This document shows, piece by piece, positions 1 through 7,637 of a DNA stretch of 21,900 nucleotides. Where the stretch lies: assembly GCA_045614925.1 (NCBI GenBank), contig JAZLDV010000135.1:1-21900 (forward strand), in the 5' to 3' direction. Every line of letters starts with the position of its first letter. The first letter of the stretch is position 1. The notes beneath the pieces were generated by a model. The model saw only the letters and a program-made list of their open reading frames with translations, was not told the DNA's origin and did not search any database. This stretch comes from JAZLDV01 sp045614925. Lineage in GTDB: Bacteria > Bacillota_I > Bacilli_A > Erysipelotrichales > Coprobacillaceae. The translations under genes and the position numbers were made by a program.

Positions 1-7
1 ATTACTC

Positions 8-778
8 TTAACTATTTTTATTTCTTTCATATATAATTTTTAATCCTTTAAAAGTTAAATCAGGATCATATATATCAATTTTATCAGTGTGTTCAGAAAT
101 GATTCTTCCTAAACCACCAGTTGCAATAACTTTTAAATCTTTTTGTGTTTCTTTTTTATATTGATCAATTAGATATTCAACACTTCCTAAATAACCATAA
201 AATACACCTGATTGCATTGCATTGATTGTATTGCTAGGTAATACAGTATTTGTTGGTTTAATTTCAATTTCAGGAAGTTTTGCTGCATTAGATGCTAATG
301 CTTGTGCGCCAATTTCAATACCAGGACAGATGCATCCACCATAATATGTTCCATTACTACTAATGTATTCATATGTTGTTGCTGTACCAAAGTCAATAAC
401 TAATAAATCGCCTTGATATGTATAATGGGCAGCTACTGCATCAACAATACGATCTGCTCCTACTTCTTTAGGATTATCATATTTTATTGCAATACCTGTT
501 TTTATACCAGGACCTACAATCATAGGTTCTTTTTTTATATAACGTCTAAAACTATTAGTAAAAGAGTGCATAATTTTTGGGACTACACTTGAAATAATAA
601 CATCCTCTATTTCTTCTGGTGTAATCTTAATGGCATTTAAAAAGTTTAAAATCATAAAACCATATTCATCACTTGTTCTTTTAAACCAAGTTGTTAATCT
701 ATATGTTCCAAGTAATGTGTCTTCTTTATAAACACCTAAAGTAATATTTGTATTTCCTACATCTGCTACAAGTAACAT
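8..778 (-). CDS. coaX: Type III pantothenate kinase
   Basis: This enzyme phosphorylates pantothenate to 4'-phosphopantothenate, the first committed step of coenzyme A synthesis, in the cytosol. The 256-residue protein has the normal length for the family. It shows the N-terminal phosphate motif DVGNTN (residues 6-11), the GADRIVDAVAA motif near residue 107 and the adenosine-site motif IDFGTATT near residue 128, so it looks intact. It is the last gene of a minus-strand operon: its ATG lies one base after the coaBC stop, which suggests translational coupling. Type III kinases are not feedback-inhibited by CoA and usually need a monovalent cation (family knowledge). The ends are complete; any terminator lies outside the window. 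Confidence 0.95.
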   Translation of the reverse strand: MLLVADVGNTNITLGVYKEDTLLGTYRLTTWFKRTSDEYGFMILNFLNAIKITPEEIEDVIISSVVPKIMHSFTNSFRRYIKKEPMIVGPGIKTGIAIKYDNPKEVGADRIVDAVAAHYTYQGDLLVIDFGTATTYEYISSNGTYYGGCICPGIEIGAQALASNAAKLPEIEIKPTNTVLPSNTINAMQSGVFYGYLGSVEYLIDQYKKETQKDLKVIATGGLGRIISEHTDKIDIYDPDLTFKGLKIIYERNKNS

Positions 779-779
779 A

Positions 780-1964
780 CTAAACCTCCATATTAATTAA
801 TTCCTCTAAAATTCTAAATGACAATTCTTTTTTAGACATAAGAGGAAGTTCTATCATATCATCTTTTTTAATAAATGTTGCTATATTTGTTGAACCTTTA
901 AATCCAGCACCTTCAACTTTTAAAGAGTTTGCAACAATCATATCAGCATTTTTATTGATTAATTTCATTTTAGCGTTTTCAATTAAATCTTGTGTTTCCA
1001 TTGCAAAACCGCATAATATCTGATTTTCTTTTTTTAATTGTCCTAGTGTTTTTAAAATATCTTTTGTTTTAGATAATTCTAAACATAAATGACCATCATT
1101 TTTTTTGATTTTTTCATCACTTACGTTTTCTATTGTATAATCTGCTATTGCAGCAGAAAGAATAATATAATCTTGCTTGTCACTTAATGGAATAATTGCT
1201 TCATACATATCATTTGCACTTTTTGCTTCAATATAATGAACACCATAAGGTTTTTTTAAATGTGTTACTCCTGATACAAGAGTAACATTTGCCCCTAAAC
1301 AAAAAGCTGCTTTTGCTAAACTATATCCCATAAGTCCGCTTGAATGATTTGTAATGTATCTTACTGGATCAATTGCTTCTTGAGTTGGACCGGCATTAAT
1401 CATCACATTTTTACCTTTTAAAGGTTTATCACATAATGCATAATCAATCATTTCATGCAAATCTTCTAAATCTGCTAATTTTCCATTTCCTACATCACCA
1501 CATGCTAATAGTCCTTTAGCAGGTTCAACAAAGATAACACCATGATTTTTTAATATTTGAATGTTATTTTGTGTTATAGAATTTTCATACATGTGAACAT
1601 TCATTGCTGGAGCAATCATCTTTTTACAAGTTGCTGCTAAAAAAGCACATGTAAGCATATTATCAGCAAGACCATATGCTAACTTTGATATAGTTTGTGC
1701 AGAAGCTGGTACGACAAAGAATAAGTCAGCATCTTTAACAATATCTATATGAGTAATGATTGCAGGGTTTTCTTCATCAAATGTATCAATATAAACTTTT
1801 CTTTTTGTTAATGACTGTATGCATATAGGAGTAATAAATTTAGCAGCACTTTCACTCATTAATACATCAATAATATAACCTTTTTTTAAAAGATCACTAA
1901 TTAATTGAACTGATTTGTAAGCTGCAATACTTCCAGTGATACCAATAACTATTTTTTTTGACAT
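780..1964 (-). CDS. coaBC: Bifunctional phosphopantothenoylcysteine decarboxylase / phosphopantothenate-cysteine ligase
   Basis: This flavoprotein joins cysteine to 4'-phosphopantothenate (CoaB half) and decarboxylates the product to 4'-phosphopantetheine (CoaC half). The CoaC domain occupies about residues 1-180: GITGSIAAYKS at the start, the key APAMN motif with the catalytic Asn, and the active-site Cys in LLACGDVGNGKLAD. The CoaB domain follows, with NAGPTQEAIDPVRYITNHSSG and the lysine motif EKIKKN used in ligation. The HFCD motif reads PASAQT where many relatives have PASANT, a minor variation. Length 394 is normal. It lies 11 bases downstream of the ECF S component gene and 1 base before coaX, so the three genes form one transport and synthesis unit. 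Confidence 0.95.
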   Translation of the reverse strand: MSKKIVIGITGSIAAYKSVQLISDLLKKGYIIDVLMSESAAKFITPICIQSLTKRKVYIDTFDEENPAIITHIDIVKDADLFFVVPASAQTISKLAYGLADNMLTCAFLAATCKKMIAPAMNVHMYENSITQNNIQILKNHGVIFVEPAKGLLACGDVGNGKLADLEDLHEMIDYALCDKPLKGKNVMINAGPTQEAIDPVRYITNHSSGLMGYSLAKAAFCLGANVTLVSGVTHLKKPYGVHYIEAKSANDMYEAIIPLSDKQDYIILSAAIADYTIENVSDEKIKKNDGHLCLELSKTKDILKTLGQLKKENQILCGFAMETQDLIENAKMKLINKNADMIVANSLKVEGAGFKGSTNIATFIKKDDMIELPLMSKKELSFRILEELINMEV

Positions 1965-1975
1965 AATAATCTCCT

Positions 1976-2566
1976 TTATCTTATTCTTAATAATGCTTTA
2001 GAAACTGCAAATACAATAATTGTTCCAACTACTGCTTCTAAAATACTTTGAGTTGTAATAATTCCAATAAAGTAGGGCATCAAAGCACTTAAACTTTTAC
2101 CAATTACATTTGCATATTGTTCACCAAACATAAAATAAATACCTGATAAAACTAAAATAGAATTTGTCATAGCACCAAGTAATGATCCTAAAATAATTGC
2201 TAGATTGTTAGATTTAGATTTAAGTAAATCATATATAACACCTGCTACATATCCAATTAATACTCTTGGAACAATTGCAATAACAGCACTTAATATATTT
2301 CCACTTAAAAAAGGTGAAAATACGAATGATGTTATTGCAGGCTGTAATGTATTCATTAATATAGAACATAATCCAAACACAAGTCCTAAAGAAGCTCCAG
2401 TTTTTCTTCCTAAAACTATTCCAGCGATAATAACAGGAATATGAAGAGTTGTTGCTTTTAATGGACCAATAGGGATAAAACCTAAAAATGGAATACATAC
2501 CATAGCAATTTCTATTGCTATTAATAAAGATAAATAAGTTAAATTTCTGATTTTATTTTTTTTCAT
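1976..2566 (-). CDS. ECF transporter substrate-binding (S) component, probably for pantothenate (PanT-like)
   Basis: This is a 196-residue integral membrane protein with about six hydrophobic segments, typical of the S component that gives an energy-coupling factor transporter its vitamin specificity. The motif LGRKTGASLGLVFGL after the second segments and the basic MKKNKIRNLTY start are typical of this fold. I chose the ATG at 2564-2566 because a perfect GGAGGA (2571-2576) precedes it. A longer in-frame start at 2659 has no ribosome binding site, although it would add an extra hydrophobic stretch. The substrate is inferred from the operon: coaBC and coaX follow directly, and PanT-type S components sit beside coa genes in streptococci. 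The shared ATPase and T subunits (EcfA, EcfA', EcfT) are not in this window. Confidence 0.8.
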   Translation of the reverse strand: MKKNKIRNLTYLSLLIAIEIAMVCIPFLGFIPIGPLKATTLHIPVIIAGIVLGRKTGASLGLVFGLCSILMNTLQPAITSFVFSPFLSGNILSAVIAIVPRVLIGYVAGVIYDLLKSKSNNLAIILGSLLGAMTNSILVLSGIYFMFGEQYANVIGKSLSALMPYFIGIITTQSILEAVVGTIIVFAVSKALLRIR

Positions 2567-2671
2567 TTTTTCCTCCACTGTCATTTCTATGAATATGACG
2601 TATAAAAATAAAATTGTTAATGATATAGTTAATGCAAAAGTCATTACTGTATATATCATTAATTCTTAATC

Positions 2672-2700
2672 ATTATACAACTGATAAAGCAAAAACACAA
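2672..2700 (-). promoter_or_regulatory. Sigma-A type promoter of the panT-like/coaBC/coaX operon
   Basis: On the minus strand a -35 box TTGTGT (plus-strand 2695-2700) and a perfect -10 TATAAT (2672-2677) are separated by 17 bases. Transcription would start near 2665, giving a leader of about 100 bases before the S-component start. I recognised no riboswitch in that leader. Confidence 0.6.
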
Positions 2701-2747
2701 TAATGATTCATTTTATAAAAATAAATAGGAATTATTACTATTTATTG

Positions 2748-2776
2748 TTGACATAATTAAAAAATTGGTGTATTAT
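2748..2776 (+). promoter_or_regulatory. Sigma-A promoter of reverse rubrerythrin
   Basis: A consensus -35 TTGACA (2748-2753), a 17-base spacer and a -10 TATTAT (2771-2776) lie upstream of a strong AGGAGG site and the rubrerythrin start. This is one of the strongest promoters in the window, which fits an abundant stress protein. Confidence 0.8.
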
Positions 2777-2813
2777 AAATGTGTAAGATAAATAAATAGG
2801 AGGAATAAAAATT

Positions 2814-3365
2814 ATGGCAAAATATGTATGTGGAGTTTGTGGATTTGTATTTGAAGGAGACGTTTTACCAGAAGGGTATACTTGTCCAACTTGTAAAGTA
2901 GGTGCTGATAAATTCACTAAACAAGAAGGAAATTTAACTTGGGCTGCTGAACACTTAATTGGTGTTGCACAAGGTGTAAGTGAAGATATTATTATGGATT
3001 TAAGAGCTAACTTTGAAGGTGAATGTACTGAAGTAGGTATGTACTTAGCAATGGCTAGAGTAGCTCATAGAGAAGGATATCCTGAAATTGGTTTATATTA
3101 TGAAAAAGCAGCTTGGGAAGAAGCAGAACATGCTGCAAAATTCGCTGAATTATTAGGAGAAGTTGTAACTGATTCAACTAAGAAAAACTTAGAATTACGT
3201 GTTGCTGCTGAAAATGGAGCAACTGCTGGTAAAGTAGATTTAGCTAAACGTGCTAAAGAACAAAATTTAGATGCAATCCATGATACAGTTCATGAAATGG
3301 CAAGAGATGAAGCTAGACATGGTAAAGCTTTCGAAGGATTATTAAATAGATATTTTGGAAAATAA
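2814..3365 (+). CDS. Reverse rubrerythrin (N-terminal rubredoxin, C-terminal ferritin-like di-iron domain)
   Basis: This is a non-haem iron peroxidase of anaerobes that reduces hydrogen peroxide, and in some clostridia also oxygen, with electrons from NADH via rubredoxin reductases (family knowledge). Domain order is reversed compared with classical rubrerythrin. A short rubredoxin knuckle comes first, with Cys6, Cys9, Cys24 and Cys27. A four-helix ferritin-like domain follows, with carboxylate/His ligands in EGECTEVGMYLAMARVAHREG, WEEAEHAAKF and the closing ARDEARHGKAF motif. Length 183 is normal. It is monocistronic, with its own promoter and terminator. It implies an obligate anaerobe exposed to occasional oxygen. 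Confidence 0.92.
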   Translation: MAKYVCGVCGFVFEGDVLPEGYTCPTCKVGADKFTKQEGNLTWAAEHLIGVAQGVSEDIIMDLRANFEGECTEVGMYLAMARVAHREGYPEIGLYYEKAAWEEAEHAAKFAELLGEVVTDSTKKNLELRVAAENGATAGKVDLAKRAKEQNLDAIHDTVHEMARDEARHGKAFEGLLNRYFGK

Positions 3366-3379
3366 TTTAATATAAAATA

Positions 3380-3408
3380 AAAAAACCTTAGAAATAAGGT
3401 TTTTTTTT
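3380..3408. terminator. Bidirectional intrinsic terminator
   Basis: The A-rich stem ending in AACCTTA, a GAAA loop, then TAAGGTT running into a long T tract forms a hairpin flanked by A on the left and T on the right. It can stop the rubrerythrin transcript on the plus strand and the convergent small membrane protein gene on the minus strand. Confidence 0.85.
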
Positions 3409-3411
3409 ACA

Positions 3412-3585
3412 TTATTTTACAAATAATGTATAGATTAATAGACCACTAATATAAAGTCCATATCCCGCACTAGCGATTGTTAAAAGCCATAATAAGATTT
3501 TAGCCCATTTTGGGAATACTTCAGCAAAAATAATATTTGCAGCAATTGCTACTAATGCGATAAAGAACATAATTACGATAATCAT
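3412..3585 (-). CDS. Small two-helix membrane protein of unknown function
   Basis: This 57-residue protein has two hydrophobic helices (about residues 2-24 and 29-54) split by a short EVFPKWAK link. The start at 3583-3585 is set by a strong AGGAGG (plus-strand 3591-3596). A longer in-frame start at 3669 has no such site and would run into the neighbouring promoter region. I do not recognise the family. It converges on the rubrerythrin gene and shares its terminator, and it is divergent from the VanY-like gene. Strong translation signals and a clean hydrophobic pattern suggest that it is real. Function is unknown. Confidence 0.7.
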   Translation of the reverse strand: MIIVIMFFIALVAIAANIIFAEVFPKWAKILLWLLTIASAGYGLYISGLLIYTLFVK

Positions 3586-3708
3586 AATATACCTCCTCAT
3601 AGTCTTATAAATGGTATCATATCTTTGTTCATTTTTCAATAAAATTGTTGTAAATGTAGAATTGAACATTAAAATATGTTATTATATTTGAGCGAGAAGA
3701 GGTGTGTT

Positions 3709-4956
3709 ATGAGATATAGAACGAGAAAATATAAAAGAAATTATTCTTATAGTCCTTATTCAAGACGTAGACGTTTGAATTGGGGAAAAGTGTTTTTTGT
3801 TATTGCAGCTACTTTAATTGTTGTAGCTGTATTAGTTGGTTTAAATTTTAGACGTATTCAGCTTATTTCTAAAGGTTATTCTTTTAAAGAACAGAATATG
3901 GTTTTAAAATTAAATAAGCAAGATGTTAAACTAATTTTAAACGAAGATAAGATTGATTATATAAAAGATTGGATAGAAGGAAGTAAAAATACTGAATTAT
4001 ATGATGAATATGATAAATATAAAGAAATTTATAGTGAAGAAAATTCTTCAACAATCATTACTGAAATAGATCAATTATTTAATACTTATAAAAATGAAAT
4101 TAATGATTATGGTTATAATGGCGAAAATATTTGGCATGTTTTAAAGAAAGCTCGTACTTCTGAAGCTGAATATTTATTAAAGAACAAATATTATTATAAC
4201 GATATTAAACATTTTGTTGATGTTCATGGATTTGATTGCAGAAATGTAGCTGATTATATTAGCTTATATAAAGAAAAAAATAGTGCTAATTATGCTGTTT
4301 TATTAACTGAATATCCATTTATCATTTCTCAATATAAAAATGATGAAAATTTCACAATCAAAAATCCTGATAAAATTACAAATATTGTTAAAGCAGGTAT
4401 GAGTCTTCCTTCTGAATATGAACCAGAAGATTTAGTAGAACCTAATGTTTCTTGTGCAAGTGATGATGTTTATTATGTTAGAAAAGAAGCATCTGATGCA
4501 TTAGAAAAAATGTTTAGTGATGCATCAAAATTAGGATATGAACTTGTGTTAAACAGTGCATATCGATCATATCGTGAACAAAAAGAAATTTATGATCATT
4601 ACTTTACAATTTATGATGAAGTGACTGCAGCAGGATTAGTTGCTAAGCCAGGGTCAAGTGAACATCAGACTGGGTTAGGAGTTGACTTAACTTGTCGTAA
4701 TGTTATGAATTTGAAAGATAAAGGTATTGCAGCTTTCTTTGGTGATAGTGAAGATGGAAAGTGGGTAGCTGATAATGCACATAAATATGGATATATTTTA
4801 AGATATCCAACATCTTCAAATCATATTACTGGTATTTCAAATGAACCATGGCACTTTAGATATGTAGGTGTAGAAGCAGCAACTAAGATTTATCAGAATA
4901 ATTGGACTTTAGAAGAATATTGTCTTTATGAAGCAGTTCTTCCAAAATTAAAATAG
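3709..4956 (+). CDS. VanY-type D-alanyl-D-alanine carboxypeptidase (peptidase family M15B)
   Basis: This is a membrane-anchored zinc peptidase that trims the terminal D-Ala from peptidoglycan stem peptides outside the cell. The start at 3709 follows GAAGAGG; a start at 3676 lacks a good site. The 415-residue protein begins with an Arg/Lys/Tyr-rich tail and one membrane helix (about 27-46). A long region of unknown fold follows (about 50-240), then the M15B catalytic domain. Zinc ligands are visible: His319 and Asp326 in SSEHQTGLGVDL, and His382 in EPWHFRYVG with catalytic Glu379. The NSAYRSYREQ motif is also typical. No vanR/S/A/H genes are nearby, so this is a housekeeping cell-wall enzyme rather than evidence of glycopeptide resistance. 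The N-terminal extension is longer than in simple VanY proteins. Confidence 0.9.
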   Translation: MRYRTRKYKRNYSYSPYSRRRRLNWGKVFFVIAATLIVVAVLVGLNFRRIQLISKGYSFKEQNMVLKLNKQDVKLILNEDKIDYIKDWIEGSKNTELYDEYDKYKEIYSEENSSTIITEIDQLFNTYKNEINDYGYNGENIWHVLKKARTSEAEYLLKNKYYYNDIKHFVDVHGFDCRNVADYISLYKEKNSANYAVLLTEYPFIISQYKNDENFTIKNPDKITNIVKAGMSLPSEYEPEDLVEPNVSCASDDVYYVRKEASDALEKMFSDASKLGYELVLNSAYRSYREQKEIYDHYFTIYDEVTAAGLVAKPGSSEHQTGLGVDLTCRNVMNLKDKGIAAFFGDSEDGKWVADNAHKYGYILRYPTSSNHITGISNEPWHFRYVGVEAATKIYQNNWTLEEYCLYEAVLPKLK

Positions 4957-4961
4957 GAAAT

Positions 4962-4994
4962 AAAATAATCTAGGGATAACCTAGATTATTTTTT
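4962..4994 (+). terminator. Intrinsic terminator abutting the next ribosome binding site
   Basis: AATAATCTAGG (4964-4974), loop GATAA, then CCTAGATTATT (4980-4990) form a perfect 11-13 bp stem followed by T residues to 4994. The AGGAGA ribosome binding site of the next gene starts right after the T tract. Confidence 0.85.
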
Positions 4995-5005
4995 AGGAGA
5001 AATAT

Positions 5006-6637
5006 ATGAAAACATTAATAACAACATTAAATTCGAAATACATTCATACATCTTTATCTTTAAGACTTTTATATGTATCTTCATATAAAAAACATGATGT
5101 TGACTTTAAAGAATATACAATTAAAGATTCATATGAACATATAGTTAATGATATTTTGTCTATGAATATAAATGTATTGGCTTTTTCATGTTATATATGG
5201 AATATAGAACAAATTAAAGAGGTTATAGCAAGAATTAAAGAAAAAAGAGAAGATATTATTATTATATTAGGTGGCCCAGAAGTATGTTATGAACCTGAAT
5301 ATTTCTTAAAGGAATATGACTGTGATTATATTATTTCTGGAGAGGGGGAAGAAACATTCCCGTTATTATTAGATTGTATAAAAGAAAATAAAGAAATTGA
5401 TATTGAAGGTGTTAGTTATAAAGGACATATATCTAAAGAAGTACCAGTTGCTTCTATTGAATATATTGAATCTTTAGATTCTCCTTATAATTTAGTTCAA
5501 GATAGAAAAGATATGTCTAAACGTATTGTATATTTTGAAACAAGTAGAGGATGTCCATTTCAATGTCAATATTGCTTATCATCTTTAGAGAAAGGTTTAA
5601 GATTTTTTAGTGAAGAGTATTTATATAAACAGTTAGATATTATCTTTAATAGTGGAGCAAAAACAATTAAGTTTTTAGATAGAAGTTTTAATGCTGATGC
5701 AACTCATGCAATTAAGATATTAGATTATATTTTTAAACATCATAAACCTAATCAGCAATTTCAATTTGAGATTAATGCAGATGTATTAAATCAGAAAATT
5801 ATTGATTTTATAAGAGATAATGCTCCAAAAGGTGTTTTAAGATTTGAAATTGGTATTCAATCAACATATGAACCAACAAATAAAGCAGTAAAAAGAATGC
5901 AAAATTTTGAAAGATTAAGTGAAGTTGTAAAACAATTAATGAAAGATGGTAAATGTGATCTTCATTTAGATCTTATTGCTGGTTTACCATTTGAGTCTTT
6001 TGAAAGATTTGCAAAATCATTTGATGATGTTTTTGCTTTTAGAGCTAAAGAACTACAGTTAGGTTTTTTAAAAATGCTTAGAGGAACATCATTAAGAAAT
6101 GATGCATTAAAATATGGATATTTATATGATGAACAGTCTCCTTATGAAATGAAGAAAAATGATTGGATTAATGAAAAAGATATTGAAAATATTCATTTAG
6201 CTGAAGATATGCTAGAAAAATATTGGAATAGTGGACGATTTGAAAAAACGATGAATGCTATTATGGATAAAGAAGAATCACCATTTTATTTCTTTTATAA
6301 TTTAGGATGTTATTATAGTGAAAATAACTTTAAAAAAATAGGTTATCAGTTAGATGAATTATATCAATATTTAGATAGTTATCTTAATGATGAATATTAT
6401 CATGAATTATTAATCTACGATTATCTATCACAATTTAAAGTTAAACCTAAAAAATGGTATAATCCAACATTGGATTCAAAAGAAAGAAAAGAAGTTATTA
6501 AATTATTAAGTGAAAAGTATAATTTAAACAGTGAGTTATTATTTAGATATGCAATTGTAGAAAAAGTAAGACATGGTTATATAGTTGCTATTTATAAAGA
6601 TATGAAATGTGAAATTTCATACTATGAGGAAATCTAA
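5006..6637 (+). CDS. B12-binding domain radical SAM protein (DUF4080 type)
   Basis: This 543-residue protein has three parts. Residues 1-140 form a cobalamin-binding-like Rossmann domain (AFSCYIWNIEQIKEV, LGGPEVCYEP, YIISGEGEETFP). Residues about 170-400 form a radical SAM core with the iron-sulfur motif Cys183-Cys187-Cys190 in RGCPFQCQYC. The C-terminal region (about 420-543) resembles the DUF4080 extension. Members of this group probably use S-adenosylmethionine and cobalamin for methyl or other radical transfers, but the substrate is unknown. The usual B12 DxHxxG motif is not visible in the N-terminal domain, so cobalamin binding is uncertain. It ends one base before the MnmM-like tRNA methyltransferase gene, and the two are surely co-transcribed. 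A terminator lies directly upstream and I see no clear promoter, so expression may depend on read-through. Confidence 0.85.
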   Translation: MKTLITTLNSKYIHTSLSLRLLYVSSYKKHDVDFKEYTIKDSYEHIVNDILSMNINVLAFSCYIWNIEQIKEVIARIKEKREDIIIILGGPEVCYEPEYFLKEYDCDYIISGEGEETFPLLLDCIKENKEIDIEGVSYKGHISKEVPVASIEYIESLDSPYNLVQDRKDMSKRIVYFETSRGCPFQCQYCLSSLEKGLRFFSEEYLYKQLDIIFNSGAKTIKFLDRSFNADATHAIKILDYIFKHHKPNQQFQFEINADVLNQKIIDFIRDNAPKGVLRFEIGIQSTYEPTNKAVKRMQNFERLSEVVKQLMKDGKCDLHLDLIAGLPFESFERFAKSFDDVFAFRAKELQLGFLKMLRGTSLRNDALKYGYLYDEQSPYEMKKNDWINEKDIENIHLAEDMLEKYWNSGRFEKTMNAIMDKEESPFYFFYNLGCYYSENNFKKIGYQLDELYQYLDSYLNDEYYHELLIYDYLSQFKVKPKKWYNPTLDSKERKEVIKLLSEKYNLNSELLFRYAIVEKVRHGYIVAIYKDMKCEISYYEEI

Positions 6638-6638
6638 T

Positions 6639-7172
6639 ATGATATCGATGGTTGATTATGTTCACTTACGTTTAAAGTCATATGGTCATATAGGTGTAGG
6701 AGTCGATATGACAATGGGGAATGGATTTGATACTTTAGCATTAGCAAAGCAATGTGATTATGTTTATTCTTTTGATGTTCAAAATGAAGCGATTCAAGCA
6801 ACATCAAAACTGGTTAAAGATTTCAATAATATACAATTAATCTTAGATAATCATGCGAATGTAGATCATTATATTGATAAATGTGATGTTGCAATATTTA
6901 ATTTAGGATATTTACCTCAATATTCTCATGAAATTACAACATTACTTGAAACAACAAAAATAGCAATCAAAAAAATAGTAGATATGATGAGTACTGCAGT
7001 ATTTATTGTTGTATATCCAGGGCACAATGAAGGGTTTAAAGAAAGTCAATGGATTGATGAATTTGCATGTTCATTAAATTCAAAACAATTTAATGTCTCT
7101 CAATTTTCAATGTTAAATAAAAACAAATCTCCTTATGTAATAGAAATAGAAAAAAGAAAACACATCATATGA
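6639..7172 (+). CDS. mnmM: Class I SAM methyltransferase of the YtqB/MnmM family (tRNA wobble uridine)
   Basis: The protein has 177 residues. The AdoMet-binding motif GVDMTMGNGFDTLALA and the family signature FNLGYLP match the YtqB group. Bacillus YtqB was renamed MnmM because it methylates 5-aminomethyl-2-thiouridine at tRNA position 34 to the mnm5s2U form (established knowledge). The start at 6639 is supported by GAGGA about eight bases upstream, lying inside the end of the preceding gene. An earlier in-frame ATG at 6609 is deep inside that gene and less likely. It is coupled to the radical SAM gene, with a gap of one base. The stop codon lies inside the terminator palindrome that separates it from the convergent BrxF-like gene. 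Confidence 0.85.
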   Translation: MISMVDYVHLRLKSYGHIGVGVDMTMGNGFDTLALAKQCDYVYSFDVQNEAIQATSKLVKDFNNIQLILDNHANVDHYIDKCDVAIFNLGYLPQYSHEITTLLETTKIAIKKIVDMMSTAVFIVVYPGHNEGFKESQWIDEFACSLNSKQFNVSQFSMLNKNKSPYVIEIEKRKHII

Positions 7173-7182
7173 TGTGTTTTTT
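7157..7182. terminator. Bidirectional terminator, perfect palindrome
   Basis: CACATCATATGATGTG (7161-7176) is a perfect palindrome flanked by AAAA on the left and a run of T on the right. It overlaps the stop of the methyltransferase and lies against the stop of the convergent minus-strand gene, so it can end both transcripts. Confidence 0.85.
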
Positions 7183-7601
7183 TAGCATAAGATATAGCTG
7201 AATGAATCCTGATCTACAGAATAAATTAAATCTTCATTATTTTTATTGAAATGGAATAATTGTCCATCTTCAACTTTACCGTTCCAAGTAGTTACGATAA
7301 ATACTTCTTTACTTAATTCTTTTAAGAATTCTAATAAGTCGACAGAACTATTAATAATTAGGTTTTTACGGTCTAATAATAATACTTCATGGTGATAATT
7401 AGCTAAGAAATCTTTCATTTCTTTTAAAATCTTATCAGCTGGTACATGTGCAAATAATTTGTCTACATCAACAATTGGGTCACCAGTTTCTTCAGAATAT
7501 TCTCTTAAAAGTTTTGATTTACCACTACCTGGCTGACCGATGACAAGTAGTAGTTTTTTATTATCTTTTTTTAATTCCTCAATCTTTGTTTCAAGTTTCA
7601 T
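7182..7601 (-). CDS. Solitary BrxF-like P-loop ATPase
   Basis: This 139-residue protein has a Walker A motif GQPGSGKSK (about residues 22-30) and a Walker B-like HHEVLLLDRKNLI stretch (about 71-83). A late strand VTTWNGKVEDGQLFHF resembles the conserved end (V-x-W-x-G-x-x-x-x-x-x-L) of the BrxF family, the small P-loop proteins first named in type 3 BREX phage defence systems. Length also matches that family. None of the other BREX-3 parts (PglZ phosphatase, helicase, methylase, BrxC-like ATPase) are present, so a defence role cannot be assumed. The start is set by AAAGGAG at plus-strand 7611-7617. It has its own extended -10 promoter, which overlaps a cre-like site. The family call comes from pattern memory and needs a profile search; the ATPase call is firm. 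Confidence 0.7.
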   Translation of the reverse strand: MKLETKIEELKKDNKKLLLVIGQPGSGKSKLLREYSEETGDPIVDVDKLFAHVPADKILKEMKDFLANYHHEVLLLDRKNLIINSSVDLLEFLKELSKEVFIVTTWNGKVEDGQLFHFNKNNEDLIYSVDQDSFSYILC

Positions 7602-7637
7602 ATTATCAATCTCCTTTTGATGGTCTATATATAATAT

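Noticed and set aside
2567..2659. N-terminal extension of the ECF S component adding a hydrophobic segment
   Set aside because: There is no ribosome site before 2659, while GGAGGA stands in the right place before the ATG at 2566; the shorter form has the usual start and length.
2664..2678. PerR-box-like sequence (11 of 14 consensus bases) over the -10 of the coa operon promoter
   Set aside because: The region is almost all A/T, so such a match is expected by chance, and it is about 85 bases from the rubrerythrin promoter where a PerR site would make sense.
3709..4956. Glycopeptide resistance (van) cluster
   Set aside because: VanY-type enzymes are common housekeeping proteins; no vanA/B ligase, vanH, vanX or two-component genes are present.
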